The position numbers and the translations under genes were made by a program. Below are positions 30,558 through 42,667 of a stretch of 64,000 nt of DNA, in pieces. Every line of letters begins with the position of its first letter. The first letter of the stretch is position 1. The DNA comes from Erodium maritimum. Taxonomy: Eukaryota > Streptophyta > Magnoliopsida > Geraniales > Geraniaceae. The notes below the pieces were generated by a model. The model searched no databases. It had not been told where the DNA came from and was given only the letters and a program-made list of their open reading frames with translations. The stretch lies in contig OY997591.1 of NCBI GenBank assembly GCA_963921825.1, positions 30,153,825-30,217,824 of the forward strand, written 5' to 3'.

Positions 30558-31372
30558 GCGGATCACCAAGAGACTGGTAGGATACGAGTACCCTAGGGTA
30601 GCCATGACGGGCAGTTAGGGGCGAAGCTGTCGCAGCTACGGGACGGACCACGGGCCGACCTGGTACGAGACCAGGAAGTGCTCGCTGTTCCGATCCGGCA
30701 GCCAGCACGGACCGGCTGGCGTGCCGGCCCGGCAGCCAGCACGGCACGACTGGCGTGCCGGCCCGGATTGCCATATGGTCCGGCCCACCTGCCGGACCGG
30801 TCCAGCCGGTCATCTTCAAAAAAAAAAATCGTTGTGCGTTTAGGTTTGTGGTTGTGTGACTCGGTTCACGTTCGTGCGGTTGAGCGTTGGTTTTACGGGA
30901 TTGTGTTTGCGGTTGTGGGTTGTAGAGGTCGTAGGCCTGGTGTACGGTTGGGTTGTTGTTGAGTTTTTCGCTTACGTATTATTATAATTAAGGCATTAAT
31001 AGCGTGAGCAGTAGTGTTTTACTGGTTTGAGGACGTGTTTCCCGTATCGAGGTTTATCTCACTCGAGCGAGTACGTGAGGTAGTGGTTTGCCCCGGTTAA
31101 ATCGGTAGGTCTTTGGTGCGTTACTAGTATGCCATAATCGAACGGGTGTTCGTGGAGGTGAGCGCAACGCTCATCCCTTTTACTACTTTTCCCGCAAGGG
31201 ACGAGTAGCGAACACTGGTTTGGTTGCGGAAAGTTATAAGTGAATGCATAGAGGACCGTGTGAAGGTTGTACAGACTTAGAGCGTGTGAGCGCTAGTGTG
31301 TTGGAGCTTGTCGTCGTTATTTAAAGTCGCAAACTAAATGTTTGTGTGTGTCCGTGCAGAGGATACTGAGAC
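30558..31372 (+). other. G2 untranslated leader, second part
   Basis: The first 270 bp are markedly GC-rich, with two tandem units of about 34 bp (CCGGCAGCCAGCACGG...GGCGTGCCGGC) near 30695-30765, ending in an A run at about 30818. The rest resembles the G3 leader (GTTGTAGAGGTCGTA) and has the hairpin module at 31157-31200. The GC-rich part has no counterpart in G3 and could be a separate insertion with a poly(A) tail. Frames on either strand here are not convincing genes. Confidence 0.6.
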
Positions 31373-32799
31373 ATGGCTCGTGGCAGACGAGGAAGATCAG
31401 CTGGGACACGGGGATGGGCGTCCGTGCGAGGCAGGCGGGGACGGTCAGCGGGGATATCGGGACGGGTACCCACCGTTGAGCCCGCCGAGTACGCAGAGGC
31501 GCAGAGTACTCCTGTCGGAGAGAACAGGAGAAGCGACGCGGGACCTTCTACGGGCACGCCCAGCGTCCCGCCGGTCGCAGACCCACCTGTTATGACTGCC
31601 CTGGACGAGCTGACCAGGACAGTCCAGAGTTTGGTGGCGGTTATCGCTAGTCGAGAGTCAGCTTCACCAGCTCTAGAGGCAGCAGCGGTCCCAGTGAGGC
31701 CCGGTCAGGCAGAGGACCACACGGGCCGGACCCTACTAGACTTCCTGAAGCTAAGGATACCCATCTTCGTCGGGGAGCCGAACCCCGACCTAGCCGAGAG
31801 GTGGCTAGAGCAGGTCACGCGGGACTTGGATACATCAGGTATCGAAGATGGTCGCCGCAGAGTGTCCTTCGCAGCTCACCAGCTGAGGGACAGCGCCTAC
31901 CACTGGTGGGGGCGTGTGAAGGACATTGTCGGATACGACTACAGCATCTTCCAGACGGTTTTTCTGGAACAGTACTTTCCCGAGTCGGCTCGATTGGAAC
32001 GACATCGGCAGTTTCTGGACCTGGAACATGAGGGGATGATGGTGGCAGAATACGAGGCCAGATTCAAGTCCTTGACCAGATTCGCGCCGGAGATGGTGAT
32101 GACCGAGCAGAACCGTTGCCCGCGATTCCAGGGAGGACTGAGGCCGGTGATTCGAAACCAGGTCCTTGCCTTGAGGTTGCGGAAGTACACAGATCTTGTG
32201 GACAACGCAGCGACGGTAGAGCAGGGTATCCGGGATGTGGACAGGACCCGTGAGGTCCGACAGCGGCCGACCAACTTTGTAGGTCCGTCCGACTCACGAG
32301 ACCCGCGAAGACAGAGGACCACGGGATCCTTCCGACCACAGGCTCATCAGGATGGATCGAGACAGCGGGGGTCGTGGCGTCAGTGGGGCCAGTCGCTTCA
32401 GAGAGACGGCTGGGATACTTTAGCTGCGGGCATCCAGACCACATGCAGCGAGAGTGTCCGATGAACACGGGACCGAGAGCCGACGAGGCCAGGTGTCACC
32501 GGTGCGGCCGTGTTGGGCACACTATCGGCCAGTGCTATGAGCCGTTGGGGGCAACGACAGTGCGACGACCACAACAGTCGCGCCCTCGTCAGAGTCAACA
32601 GTCGAGGTTTTCGCAGCCGTCGACGAGCGGGCCAGCTCCGAGACAGCAGCGGAGCTATGGATATCCAGCAGTTAGTGCGCCGAGTCAGAGGCAGCAGGCG
32701 CCAGAGGGAAGAGAGAACGCAGTTACCGACTCCCGGGCACCAGGATCCCCTACCTACCGCGAGACCTATCAGGGTACGTGTTTATTGTACCTTATCTGA
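31373..32799 (+). pseudogene. G2 gag, one frameshift, followed by pol deletion
   Basis: It starts MARGRRGRSAGTRG at 31373. The first frame (363 codons) has a basic N-terminus and the capsid domain (DFLKLRIPIFVGEPNPDLAE, HWWGRVKDIV, LEHEGMMVAEYEARFKSLTR). Near 32380 it shifts into the frame open over 32374-32799, which holds the nucleocapsid. The first knuckle is damaged (YFSCGHPDHMQREC, first Cys lost) and the second is intact (CHRCGRVGHTIGQC). The frame reaches the protease start (YRETYQGTCLLYL) and stops. No protease, RT, RNase H or integrase follows. G2 is thus a gag-only LTR element of the TR-GAG kind. Confidence 0.85.
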
Positions 32800-32846
32800 G
32801 CGTTATTCTAAATTTCGCGGACGAAATTCCTTTAAGGGGGGTAGAT
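32800..32846 (+). other. G2 pol deletion scar and polypurine tract
   Basis: The normal pol 3' end (about 3.5-4 kb in full elements) is replaced by some 30 bp, then TTTAAGGGGGGTAGAT (32831-32846) directly before the 3' LTR. Confidence 0.8.
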
Positions 32847-34499
32847 TGTAATAACCACTCCCGGTCAACGCCAGTCAAACCTACGAAAAACAGGAAAATT
32901 TAAATTTTTTAAGGCTGACACTTAATTGAACCTAAAATGACCCCGAGTGTCATACCGGACTTGAGTTGACCCCGTTATCGACCAAAATGAGTTCCGGGGG
33001 ACTCAGGGCAACTTTCTGTTCAATTCGAGAAATGTTGACTTTTCGCTGGAAAAGTCAACCGAGCGACGTTTTGGTCCATTCGAGGACCGTTTTGGATCCA
33101 AAAAGCTTAGCCGTCGTCGCAACGGTCAAACAAGTGGTGGTGTTAGGTTTTGGGGGGGAAATACAAGGATGAGAGTAAAGGGGGGGTTCGGCCATAATTA
33201 AAAAAAAAGGAGAAATTGTGCAAGGTTTAGGGAGAGAAAGAGAAGGGGAAGAAGAGAGAAAAGAGGGGTTGCTAGGGTTTGGAGAGGCACTATTCACGAG
33301 CTCAACCCTTGGATCTTCTCAATGTTGCAAGAATCGAACTCCCCTCTTCTCCCTCTACGGTATACACCAAACCGATCTTCGATTTGTCTTTTTCTAAATT
33401 TAGGTTTTGGTTTGAAAGTGTTAGTTTAAGGTTGTTTTGATGTTGGGGGAGTGTTGGAGACGTTTTGGAGACGTTGGGAGGTGAAGGAGAACGTTTTCCG
33501 GCGACCGGGAGCTCGGGAGGAGATCCGGCCACCATAGGGGGTGGCCGGCCACCATGAGGGGGTTGCTGGCCGGAGCTAGGGCCGACCACCACCATGGTGG
33601 CCGAGCCCCACAATGAACCCTAGGGCCCACGGCCTATCTTGGCCCGGTGGGGCCCACGTGCTCGGGTGATCGGGTTTTGTGTTCGGGTGGTTTAAAACGT
33701 TCCCCGGACCATTTATCCTTAACTGAATCGAAAATTGGAAAAGTTATAACTAACGGGTTTTAGAAACTTGAAACGGAAATTAATTGACTCGGGAGTCTGA
33801 ATTCGATTCGGTCAACTACATTGGGACCCTTGAATTATTCTAAGACCGTAGAAACGAAAACGGGAATTTTTGGAGCCCCGGAAGGGCATTTACAAAACCC
33901 GGGCAGATTCGCCATGTCGGGCGAATCGGGCCTTTACAGGTCCCTTATCGACAATATCGAGTAATTTGTCGGGGTTAAGTTTGGGCATCAAGTTTAATGA
34001 TTTTCAGTTTATTCCTGCGAGTTGTTAAGTGCCTTTAAATTGTGTTCTTTTATATCGTGCCACGGACCGAGGCAAGGGAAAGCTGGGTGAGTGTCTGAGA
34101 TCATCACCGGAGCTCGTTGGTTGGCTTTTGGGAGAACACGCACGAGGTAGGGAAAAGTAGCCGGATCTCGCCCCTGACTAGGGAAAGTTAACAGTAGAAT
34201 TGCATGTGACACTAGGGTGTCGTGGGTTAAGTAAGTTATCGATTATTAGAAAGGCATGATACGGGAACGTAGCGATTATTAAGAAAGCATGTGACACTTA
34301 GTAGTGTCATGGGAACAGAGAACTTATCGATGTTAGAATTACTGGAGGCATATGACCATGCCCGGAGGTTGATTGTGAACTTATCGATATTAGGAGTACT
34401 GGAGGCATATGACCATGCCCGGAGGTTGATTGAGAAACTGTTGCTATTAGGACTGTTGAAGGCATTGGTTATGCCGGAGGTTGATTGTTCATTTGGTGT

Positions 34500-35185
34500 A
34501 TTGGGTGGCCTTGAGAGCCCATGCTATTATTGTTGAGTTTTGGGTGGCCATGAGTGCCCGTAGGGTAGTTGAACCCGTGTCTTTACCTTTGGTGTTTTGG
34601 GTGGCCTTGAGAGCCCATGCTATTATTGTTGAGTTTTGGGTGGCCATGAGTGCCTGTAGGGTTGTTGAACCCGTGTCTTTACCTTTGGTGTTTTGGGTGG
34701 TCATGAGTGCCTGTAGGGTTGTTGAACCCGTGTCTTTACCTTTGGTGTTTTGGGTGGCTATGAGTGCCCGTAGGGTTGTTGAACCCGTGTCTTTACCTTT
34801 GGTGTTTTGGGTGGCCATGAGTGCCCATGGGGTTGTTGAACCCGTGTCTTTATTGTTGGTGGTTGAGTGGCCGTGAGTGCCCGTGGGGTTGTTGAGCCCG
34901 TGAGTTACTGTTGGTGTATCTTGGGAGGCCGTGAGTGCTTGTGGGGCTGTTGAGTCCGTGTTTTACTGTTGGTGTATCTTGGGAGGCCGTGAGTGCCTGT
35001 GGGGGCTGTTGAGTCCGTGTTTTACTGTTGGTGTATCTTGGGACGTCGTGAGTGCCTGTGGGGGCTGTTGAGTCCGTGGTTTACTGTTGGTGTACCTTGG
35101 GAGGCCGTGAGTGCCTGTGGGGCTGTTGAGTCCATGTTTTACTGTTGGGGTCTTGGTGGCCATGAGTGCCTGTGAGTGTTAAACC
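34500..35185 (+). repeat. LTR minisatellite, 57-59-bp units (G2 3' LTR)
   Basis: The same two sub-types as in the 5' LTR, with fewer units of the second type. Confidence 0.85.
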
Positions 35186-35375
35186 TGTGTTATTTACTGG
35201 TTGTTGAACTTGCTTCTGATTGTGATTGTGATTGTGATTGTGATTGTGGTTACCTGAGGTTGGGGGCACGCTTCTTGAAACGGGGGTCCACGAGCACACG
35301 AGTCTGCATGTTCAGACGGGGTAGGGGGCCCGCCCGTCACTAAAGGGGTCCTGGCCGCGCATGTGTGGTTTGGGT

Positions 35376-35612
35376 ATGCAAGCATTATTTGGCTGGCTTA
35401 CGAGTTAGAGTCTCGGTAAGTTGCAAGCATTCTTTGGCTGGCTTACGAGTTAGAGTCTCGGTAAGTTGCAAGCATTCTTTGGCTGGCTTACGAGTTAGAG
35501 TTTCGGTAAGTTGCAAGCATTCTTCGGCTGGCTTACGAGTTAGAGTCTCGGTAAGTCGCAAACACTCTTGGGTTGGCCTGATCGAGTTAGAGTCTCGGGA
35601 GGTTGCAAGCGT
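35376..35612 (+). repeat. 46-bp minisatellite, about 5 copies (G2 3' LTR)
   Basis: The same unit as 26153-26430, with one copy fewer. Confidence 0.85.
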
Positions 35613-36200
35613 TCTTGGCACGGAGCAGTTGGCAGCTGATTTGCGATCCTTTGTGATCTTGTTTGGTGTGCGATCCTTTGTGATCTTGCTTGGTGTTGCG
35701 TAGCTTTCTTTTGAGTCCTTGGAAGAGGTCATGATCGTTGTGTCAGGTCTACTTTACGTGTCAGGGTGTTGAGTTGGTCAAGGAAGGTAACAGTGGGTGT
35801 GTGTTCAGTCGGAGTACCTGGGTCGGGGATAGTGTTCCCCGGTGTTGAGTTTGTTGTTGGTGTTACCGGCATTGTCTGCTAATTATACCGTGTTCAGTCT
35901 GTTATCCGTGGTTGTGAGCGAACGCTCACCCCTAGCTTCTTTTCCTACAGGTACCGTTCGCAGGTTGGGCTAGGTGAGCTTCTGAAGCTTGAAGAGCTAG
36001 GAGCGGGATTCTGGGTTTATTTTGAGTCTAGCGACGGATACCATGCTTTTGTCCACTTGTTGGGACGTGTTTTAAGTTGTAAATATTATTTTGTTGAACA
36101 AATGGTGTTTTTAAAGTGGTTTAATGTAAAAGGTTTCAAAATGTTTTATTATTTTAATGTTCGCGTCTCGAATTCGGTTTACTGAAATTGGGGCGTGACA

Positions 36201-37870
36201 ATTGTGGAAGGGACACCATTTTAGAAATGGTATGGGAAGATGCCCGCTTTGTCCTTCCTAAAGATTTGTGGTTGCGAGGCTTATGTGAAACATTTGGTTT
36301 CGACTAAGCTCGAACCAAGATCTGAGATATGCACCTTCGCGAGGTATCCCAAAGCAACAAGGGGATACTACTTCTATAAACCCAGTGAGAACATGGTGTT
36401 CGTCGCTTGGGGTTGGGTCTTTATGGAAAAGGAGTTTTGTTTCGAAAGACGTCATTGGGAGGACTGTGCATCTCGAAGAAATTCAGGATGGTACAAATCC
36501 GTCTAAACCAATTGACAACCTAGTAGAAAGGGAGTCAGAGATGGTCGTAGAGTAAGAACCAATTCCTGTTACAATTCCGAAAGGTCCAATGCGATCTGAA
36601 AGTATCAGTTGTCCACCTCCAAGACATGGTATCCGGATGTGACAATGAAGTCATGGTGGATCACGATGATCCAGCCACCTTTCAGGAAGTCATGGATGGG
36701 CCCGAATCCGAGTTATGGCTGGGAGCCATAAGGGAGGAAATACAATCCATGTCGGACAACCAAGTCCGGGAATTGGTTGATCCCATCAATGGTGTGAAGA
36801 CCATCAGATGAAAATGGATCTCTAAGGTCAAGATGGACATGGACGGAAACCCTCTGACCTACAAAGCTCGACTGGTGGCGAAAGGTTATAGGCAGATCCA
36901 ATGGATTGACTATGAGGAAACCTTCTCCCTAGTGGCTATGGTCAAAATCGATCCAAATTCTTCTTGACATAACTGCGTATCATAATTACGAGATATGGCA
37001 AGTGGATGTCAAAACCTCTTTACTAAATGTAAGTTTGACCGAGGACATTTTATGTCTCAGCCAGAAGGTTTTGCCGATCCTAAGAACAAGGGAAAGATTT
37101 GTAAGTTGTTGAAATCCATTTATGGATGGAAACAAGCTTCTCGGTGTTGGAACCTTCATTTTGATGAAGCTGTAATTGTATTTGGCCTAATCAAGAATGA
37201 GGATGAATCTTGCGTTTATAAGAAGGCTAGTGGGAGCAAGATTACCTTTCTGATGCTCATTGAATACGACATACCAACCTTGCACGAGACTAAAGCTTGG
37301 TTGAGGAAGTGTTTCTCAATAAAGGACTTAGGCAATGCTTCGTATATCTTAGGGATTAAGATATGTAGAGATCGCACCAAGAGGGTCTTGGATTTAAGTC
37401 AGGGAACCTATGTGAACAAGGCATTGAGTAGGTTCTCAATGCTCGATTCTAAGAAAGGTCTCTTACCCACTAGTCATGACATTCATCTCAGCAAAACTTA
37501 GTGTCGCCGAATCTACGATAGAGGTCGAGTACATGGTTGCTGTAGAGGCAGCAAAAGAGGCTATGTGGATTTAGAAATTCACGGCAGGGTTGGGTGTAAT
37601 TGAAAACCCATCCAACTCGGTAAATCTATTTTGCGATAACACAAGGGCCATTACGCAAGCTAACAGCTCAGATCGCATAACAAATCCAAACATTACCTGC
37701 GCCATATCCACCTCATCAGAGAAATACTGAATCGAAGTGAAGTGAAGATAACCTATATTGCAACATATGATAACATAACCAACCCTTTGACTAAGGCATT
37801 GTCGCTGCCTAAACATATTAGACATGTAAAGTCGATGGGGACATATTGGAGTTTATATTGGAACTAGGGC
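36201..37870 (+). pseudogene. C1 copia pol: integrase end, reverse transcriptase, RNase H remnant
   Basis: This continues the fragment at 22950-23336. The integrase end (ALSFLKICGCEAYVKHLVST, GYYFYKPSENMVFVA) runs off frame at a GAGTTTTGTTTCG run, after which RTVHLEEIQD-type sequence is in the next frame. RT starts at about 36670 (SELWLGAIREEIQSMSDN). A stop (TGA for Cys/Gly) lies at 36809. The block at 36995-37501 has SIYGWKQASRCW. Where the YVDD catalytic motif should be, MLIEYDIPTLHETKAWL runs straight on, so the motif is deleted in frame. RNase H remains only as a stop-ridden piece (EYMVAVEAAKEAMW, FCDNTRAIT) joined by another deletion. It is not functional. Confidence 0.88.
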
Positions 37871-37881
37871 AAGTGGGAGAT
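37871..37881 (+). other. C1 polypurine tract
   Basis: AAGTGGGAGAT directly before the 3' LTR, typical of copia elements. Confidence 0.8.
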
Positions 37882-39565
37882 TGTTAGTCTTAGTGCCCGT
37901 AGTTCAATCATAAATGTCCAAATGTATATATCATCGCTAGCAATAAAATTAAAGAGGCTTTATATTACTTATGTGTTGGAGTAATATATTGATGTGTGCT
38001 TTGACCTATGCCCACAATGCGAATAGAACCATAAATCGAGTTAGATCACACTCGATGGGTCCCTAGTCAACAAAGCTTCACTAGAAGAGACTAGTATGAA
38101 AGATGACTCTTTATGGCTTACGTTCTGTTAGTCATTGGAATGGGATTTCGGAGTCTGATCATAGATATCATGTAGGACATGATATTGGACGACCCGACAT
38201 GAATATGTTCCATAGATCAAATCATAAACATATTCATTTTCGTAGCTTGTCATGTATCCTTAGACCAAGGAGTCTTTGTGATTGCTATGCAGTAAACAAC
38301 TGAGTTTGACCTGAGTCTAACGTTGTCCATAGCAGGGCTTCCATAACGGCCATGAATGGCTTGGGGACGGACTGCATGAGTGACATGAAAGATGGCTAAG
38401 GGATTTATCCCTCATACTACGGTATGGGAAAGATATCAGTTCTCAGCCGCTTGATCGAGAGTGACTGAAAGAATAGCATGGCCATGCACATGATACTGGG
38501 TATCATATATTCAGTCATCTCACATATCAAGGAACAGTGATTGAGAATAATAAGGATGACGGCTCTATGCCTTATCTCAATCAGGATATCAGAGATAAAA
38601 GGATAGTGACATAGACGACGGAAATGTTAGAATCAACAGGGTCGATTCGTTATGCAGTGCCAGGCAATATACTAAAGTCTCGTTAGTTGCCACTTAATTA
38701 GGATCAAGTAAAATGAGATTCTACGTTGACCTATTGACATGCATAAACCTAAGGGTCACACCGGAGGGTGAAACTCATTGACAAATTTATGGAGAATGGC
38801 CAAAAGGGAGTTGTCTCGGGACATGACCAAAACTGTGTTTTGGGTCATGTGCCCGTAAGTGAATAGGACTTTACGGATCGAGACAAGGCTTGGAGTCTTG
38901 GGATTGATCGCGTCGGATAATGTTGGACATTTCCGGCATGAAGGCTTGGAGGCGATGAGCGCGTCACGGGACCTCGTTGGGAATGGCCACAGGCCATGTT
39001 CCAAGAGGCCCATGAGAGGCACATGCAACCAAGTCCTATGGAACTAATTAATCAAGTCTTGATTAATTAGTACTAAGTAAGCAAGACAAGGATTAAGGTG
39101 TTGGTGATTCACCACCTAACCCCATCTTGTCTAGCCATACTTTGTCTTATGTACACCTTACTTGTCATCATGCTTGTCCCATGCCTTTAGTTGGACAATT
39201 TTATGGGGTTTGTTATGTTTAAGTCATCTTTTTTCAACGTAACAAACACAAGACACAAATTAGAATCAACATTTTTCTCTCCCTTCTCCCTACAATTTCG
39301 GCCAAGGAGTGTTCTTCCTCCATTTTGGTGTTATTCAGTCATCTTTATAAGAACTATGTGGCTTTGATTACCAAGTAGATACGTAGGCGTCTTGGAGACT
39401 CAAGCCAAATCATTCTTTACATGGTGTTCTTGTTATGGTATGAAAATGCTGATTTTTTCTTGTGATTCTAATCTATGGTAGTTGATTCATGGTTTTAATG
39501 GTCTCTTGGTTTTATTTTTCATTCCGCTGCGAGTATGTGTTCATACCCTCCACCGAGACCCAACA
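37882..39565 (+). mobile_element. C1 copia element, 3' LTR
   Basis: A complete 1684-bp LTR, TGTTAGTCTTAGTGCC to GAGACCCAACA, matching the solo LTRs and C2. It ends inside the G4 integrase tail; the first bases after it are GTAAT, half of a target duplication whose partner is lost with the C1 5' end. Confidence 0.92.
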
Positions 39566-40859
39566 GTAATTTGCAACCTTCAGACAGTCTCAGAGTACAT
39601 GCAACTGCTTCTTTTCTCTCAATTATTTGAAAAGGCCCATAGAATCTAGCAACAACCTTGATGAATTTCCTTAGATTCATAGAGTTTTTTTGTAAGGTTG
39701 GATCTTAAGGTAAACCCAATCACCTACATAAAAGTGCCTCTCAGTCCTGTTCTTATCAGCATGTATTTTCATCCTTTCTTGAGCCTTTGAAAGATTTTCC
39801 TAGAGTAGTTTGATATGATCATGTCTGTGCTGCAAGAATTCTTCCACTGCAGGAACCTTGGATACATCCTTAAACAGACCAATTAATAGTGGATCATAAC
39901 CATAAAGTGCCTTGAAGGGACTCATCTGAAAGGAAGAATGAAATGTCGAATTGTACCAGGATTCAGTTATAGCTTGCCAATGTGCCCATTTTTTTTGGAT
40001 GCTGATGTGACATATCCCTTAAGTAATTTTCCAAGCATTGATTAGCCCTTTCAATTTGTCCATTAGTTGGAGGGTGGTAAGAAGTAGATAGCTTGAGTTG
40101 CACACCAATTCGTTTGAATAATTCCAGCCAAGAATTGTTGAGAAACAACCTATCTCTATCAGACACTATGTATTCAGGCAGGCCATAGAGTTTGAAAATA
40201 GTGGATAAAAATATAGTTTCTAATAGAGGGGAAGTGTAAGGGTGATGTAATGGGATAAAATGAGCATATTTAGAAAATCTATCCACAATAACCCAAATGA
40301 TTTCAGAGCCTTCTAGGGTAGGCAATCCTTCAATAAAATCCATAGCAATGAGCTTCCAAGGTGTAGAAGGAATTGGTAAAAGTTGGAGCAACCCTGGATA
40401 AGCAATGTGCTCAACTTTGCATATCTGACAAGTATCACACTCTTTGATAAATGTGATGATATCCTAATTCATTTGAGGCCAATAAAAATGTTGCTTGATC
40501 TTTTTTGTAGTTGCACTAATGCATGAGTGGCCACCAAGTACAATTGTAAGAAAAGACCGTCCACAACTTTGTCATCCTTGTAGCTGGAAATGAATTCAAA
40601 AACCCCATGCAGGAACCAGAATAGATACTTCAATGATATCTTCATGAGGAAGCCTAGAGAGCGCATCAGTTGCCAAATTTTCTTTGCCTTTCTTGTACTC
40701 AATTGTTTAATGTAACCCCATAAGTTTGGCCAACCATTTGTATTGATAGGATGTGCTGAGCCTTTGTTCCAACAAGTATTTCTAGCTTTGTTGTTCTGTT
40801 CTAATAATGAAAGAAAAATGTGATATATAGTGTCTCCATTTCTGAATGCAGGCTATAAT
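39566..40859 (-). pseudogene. G4 chromovirus pol: RNase H end, integrase
   Basis: A minus-strand gypsy pol from a family distinct from G1-G3. In coding order it has the RNase H end (KGKENLATDALSRLPHED, in a frame continuing past 40702), the integrase zinc site (CDTCQICK near 40430) and an intact integrase core at 40391-39963. The core has Asp in MDFIEGLP, Asp in YIVSDRD and Glu in NGQIERANQCLE, so all three catalytic acids are present. The C-terminal part (SPFKALYGYDPLL, FYVGDWVYLKIQPY, ARFYGPFQIIERKEA) has stops. C1 cuts off the tail. The core frame is preserved but disconnected. Confidence 0.85.
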
Positions 40860-42667
40860 TGTAAGAACCACTCCCTGTGAACGCCACTCAAATCTGCGAA
40901 AAACAGGAAAATTTAAAAAATTTAAGCAGACACTTAAATGAACCTAAATTTGACCCCCGAGGGTCATACCGGACTTAAGTTGACCCCGATATCGACCAAA
41001 GTGAGTTCCGGGGGACTCAGGGCAACTTTCTGACCAATTCGGGAAATGTTGACTTTTCGCTGGAAAAGTCAACCGAGCGACGTTTTGGTCCATTCGAGGA
41101 CCATTTTGGATCCAAAAAGCTTAGTCGTCGTCACAGCGGTCTTAGTTTAGCCGTTTCCTTGTAGCCCGTGAAGTTTCGTAATTTCTTGGAAAAAGTGCCC
41201 GTTCGGGGCCCGAGACGACCGAATTTCGCGAATCTGATTGGAAAATATCTAGAACATATTTTCCAAAAAGGGATGAGACCGACTTGCCACATGTCACCAA
41301 TGTGGTGGTGTTAGGTTTATTGGACAAAACAAAAGGAGACTACTTGATGGTTAGTTTTGCAATTTAAGTATTAGTTGTTATTTTTAAAACAAAACAAAAG
41401 GGAAGCAAATGGTGTAGTCTCGGCCATTTAGCAAAAAAGGGGAGAGAAGTAAAGAGAGAAAGTGGAGAGAGGAAAGAGAAGGAGAAAGGGGAGAAAAGGA
41501 GAAGAAAGCTGGGGCTTTTGCTATTTTCCCGTCGATCCGATCGGTGGATCGTCTCAACGATCAAAGAATCGAGTTCACACCTTCATTCTCTACGTTGAGC
41601 ATCTAACCGATTTTCGTTTTGTTAAGTTTGAATTTTAGGGTTTGATTTTAATTGGTTTGATTAAGGTTGGGTTTTGATTAAGATGGGTTTAAAGATGAAT
41701 GGTTGAGGTTTGGGGTTCGTTAGGAACGTTTTGGGGCGAAAGGGAAATTTTCCCATTATGGCCGTGTGGGGCCCACATGCCCGGGTATCGGGTTTTCGTG
41801 TTCGGGTGGTTTAGGACGTTCCCCAAGTCGTTAATCCACACTCGGATCGAAATTTGGAATTAAATTGTGAAAGTTGTAATTGACGGGTTTGGAAACTTTG
41901 AACGCGAATTAAATTACTCGGAAGTCGGAATTTGATTCTGTCGAGTGCCTAGGAACCCTTGAATTATTCTAGGACCGTAGAAACGAAAACGGGAATTTTC
42001 GGAGCCCCGGAAGGACGTTTCCAAAACCCGGGCAGATTCGCCATGTCGGGCGAATCGGGCTTTTCCGGGTCCATTATCGACAATGTCGAGTAATTGGGAA
42101 GTTGGGGAGTGATCTACATTGTCTGGATTACTTTTGGGCGTCAAGTTTATTAAATTCCGGTTTATGTCTGCGAACTTAAAGGTATTTGAATTGTGTTCTT
42201 ATTAGATCGTGCCGCTGACAGAGGAAAGGGAAAGCTAGGCGAGTGACCGAGATCACGCCGGTGCTTATTTGTGCACTTTTGGAGAAAGCATACGAGGTAG
42301 GGAAAAGTAGCTGGATCTCGGCCCTGACTAGGGAAAGTTAACAGTAGAATTGCATGTGACACCGGGGTGTCGTGGGTTAAGTAGGTTTATTGAATATTAG
42401 AAAGGCAGGCGACACCGGGTAGTGTCGTATGATACGGGAACATATTGAACATTAGAAATGCATGTGACACTTAGTAGTGTCGTAGGAGCAGTGAACTTAT
42501 CATTGTTAGAATTACTGGAGGCATATGACCATGCCCGGAGGTTGATTGCGAACTTATCGATATTAGGAGTACTGGAGGCATATGACCATGCCCAGAGGTT
42601 GATTGTGAAACTGTTGATACTAGAACTGCTGGAGGCATTGGTTATGCCCGGAGGTTGATTGTGTAAT

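Larger units (their letters stand above)
32847..36200 (+). mobile_element. G2 gypsy element, 3' LTR
   Basis: A 3354-bp LTR closely matching 23337-27018 but lacking about 170 bp near 33125 (CGCAACGGTCAAACAAGTGG join) and several minisatellite units. It ends GGGGCGTGACA. The flanks of the whole element (GCCGT left, ATTGT right) are not a convincing target duplication, but copia sequence continues across the insertion. Confidence 0.9.

Noticed and set aside
23332..36205. Five-base target duplication for G2
   Set aside because: The flanks GCCGT and ATTGT do not match well. The insertion is inferred from continuity of the copia gene instead.
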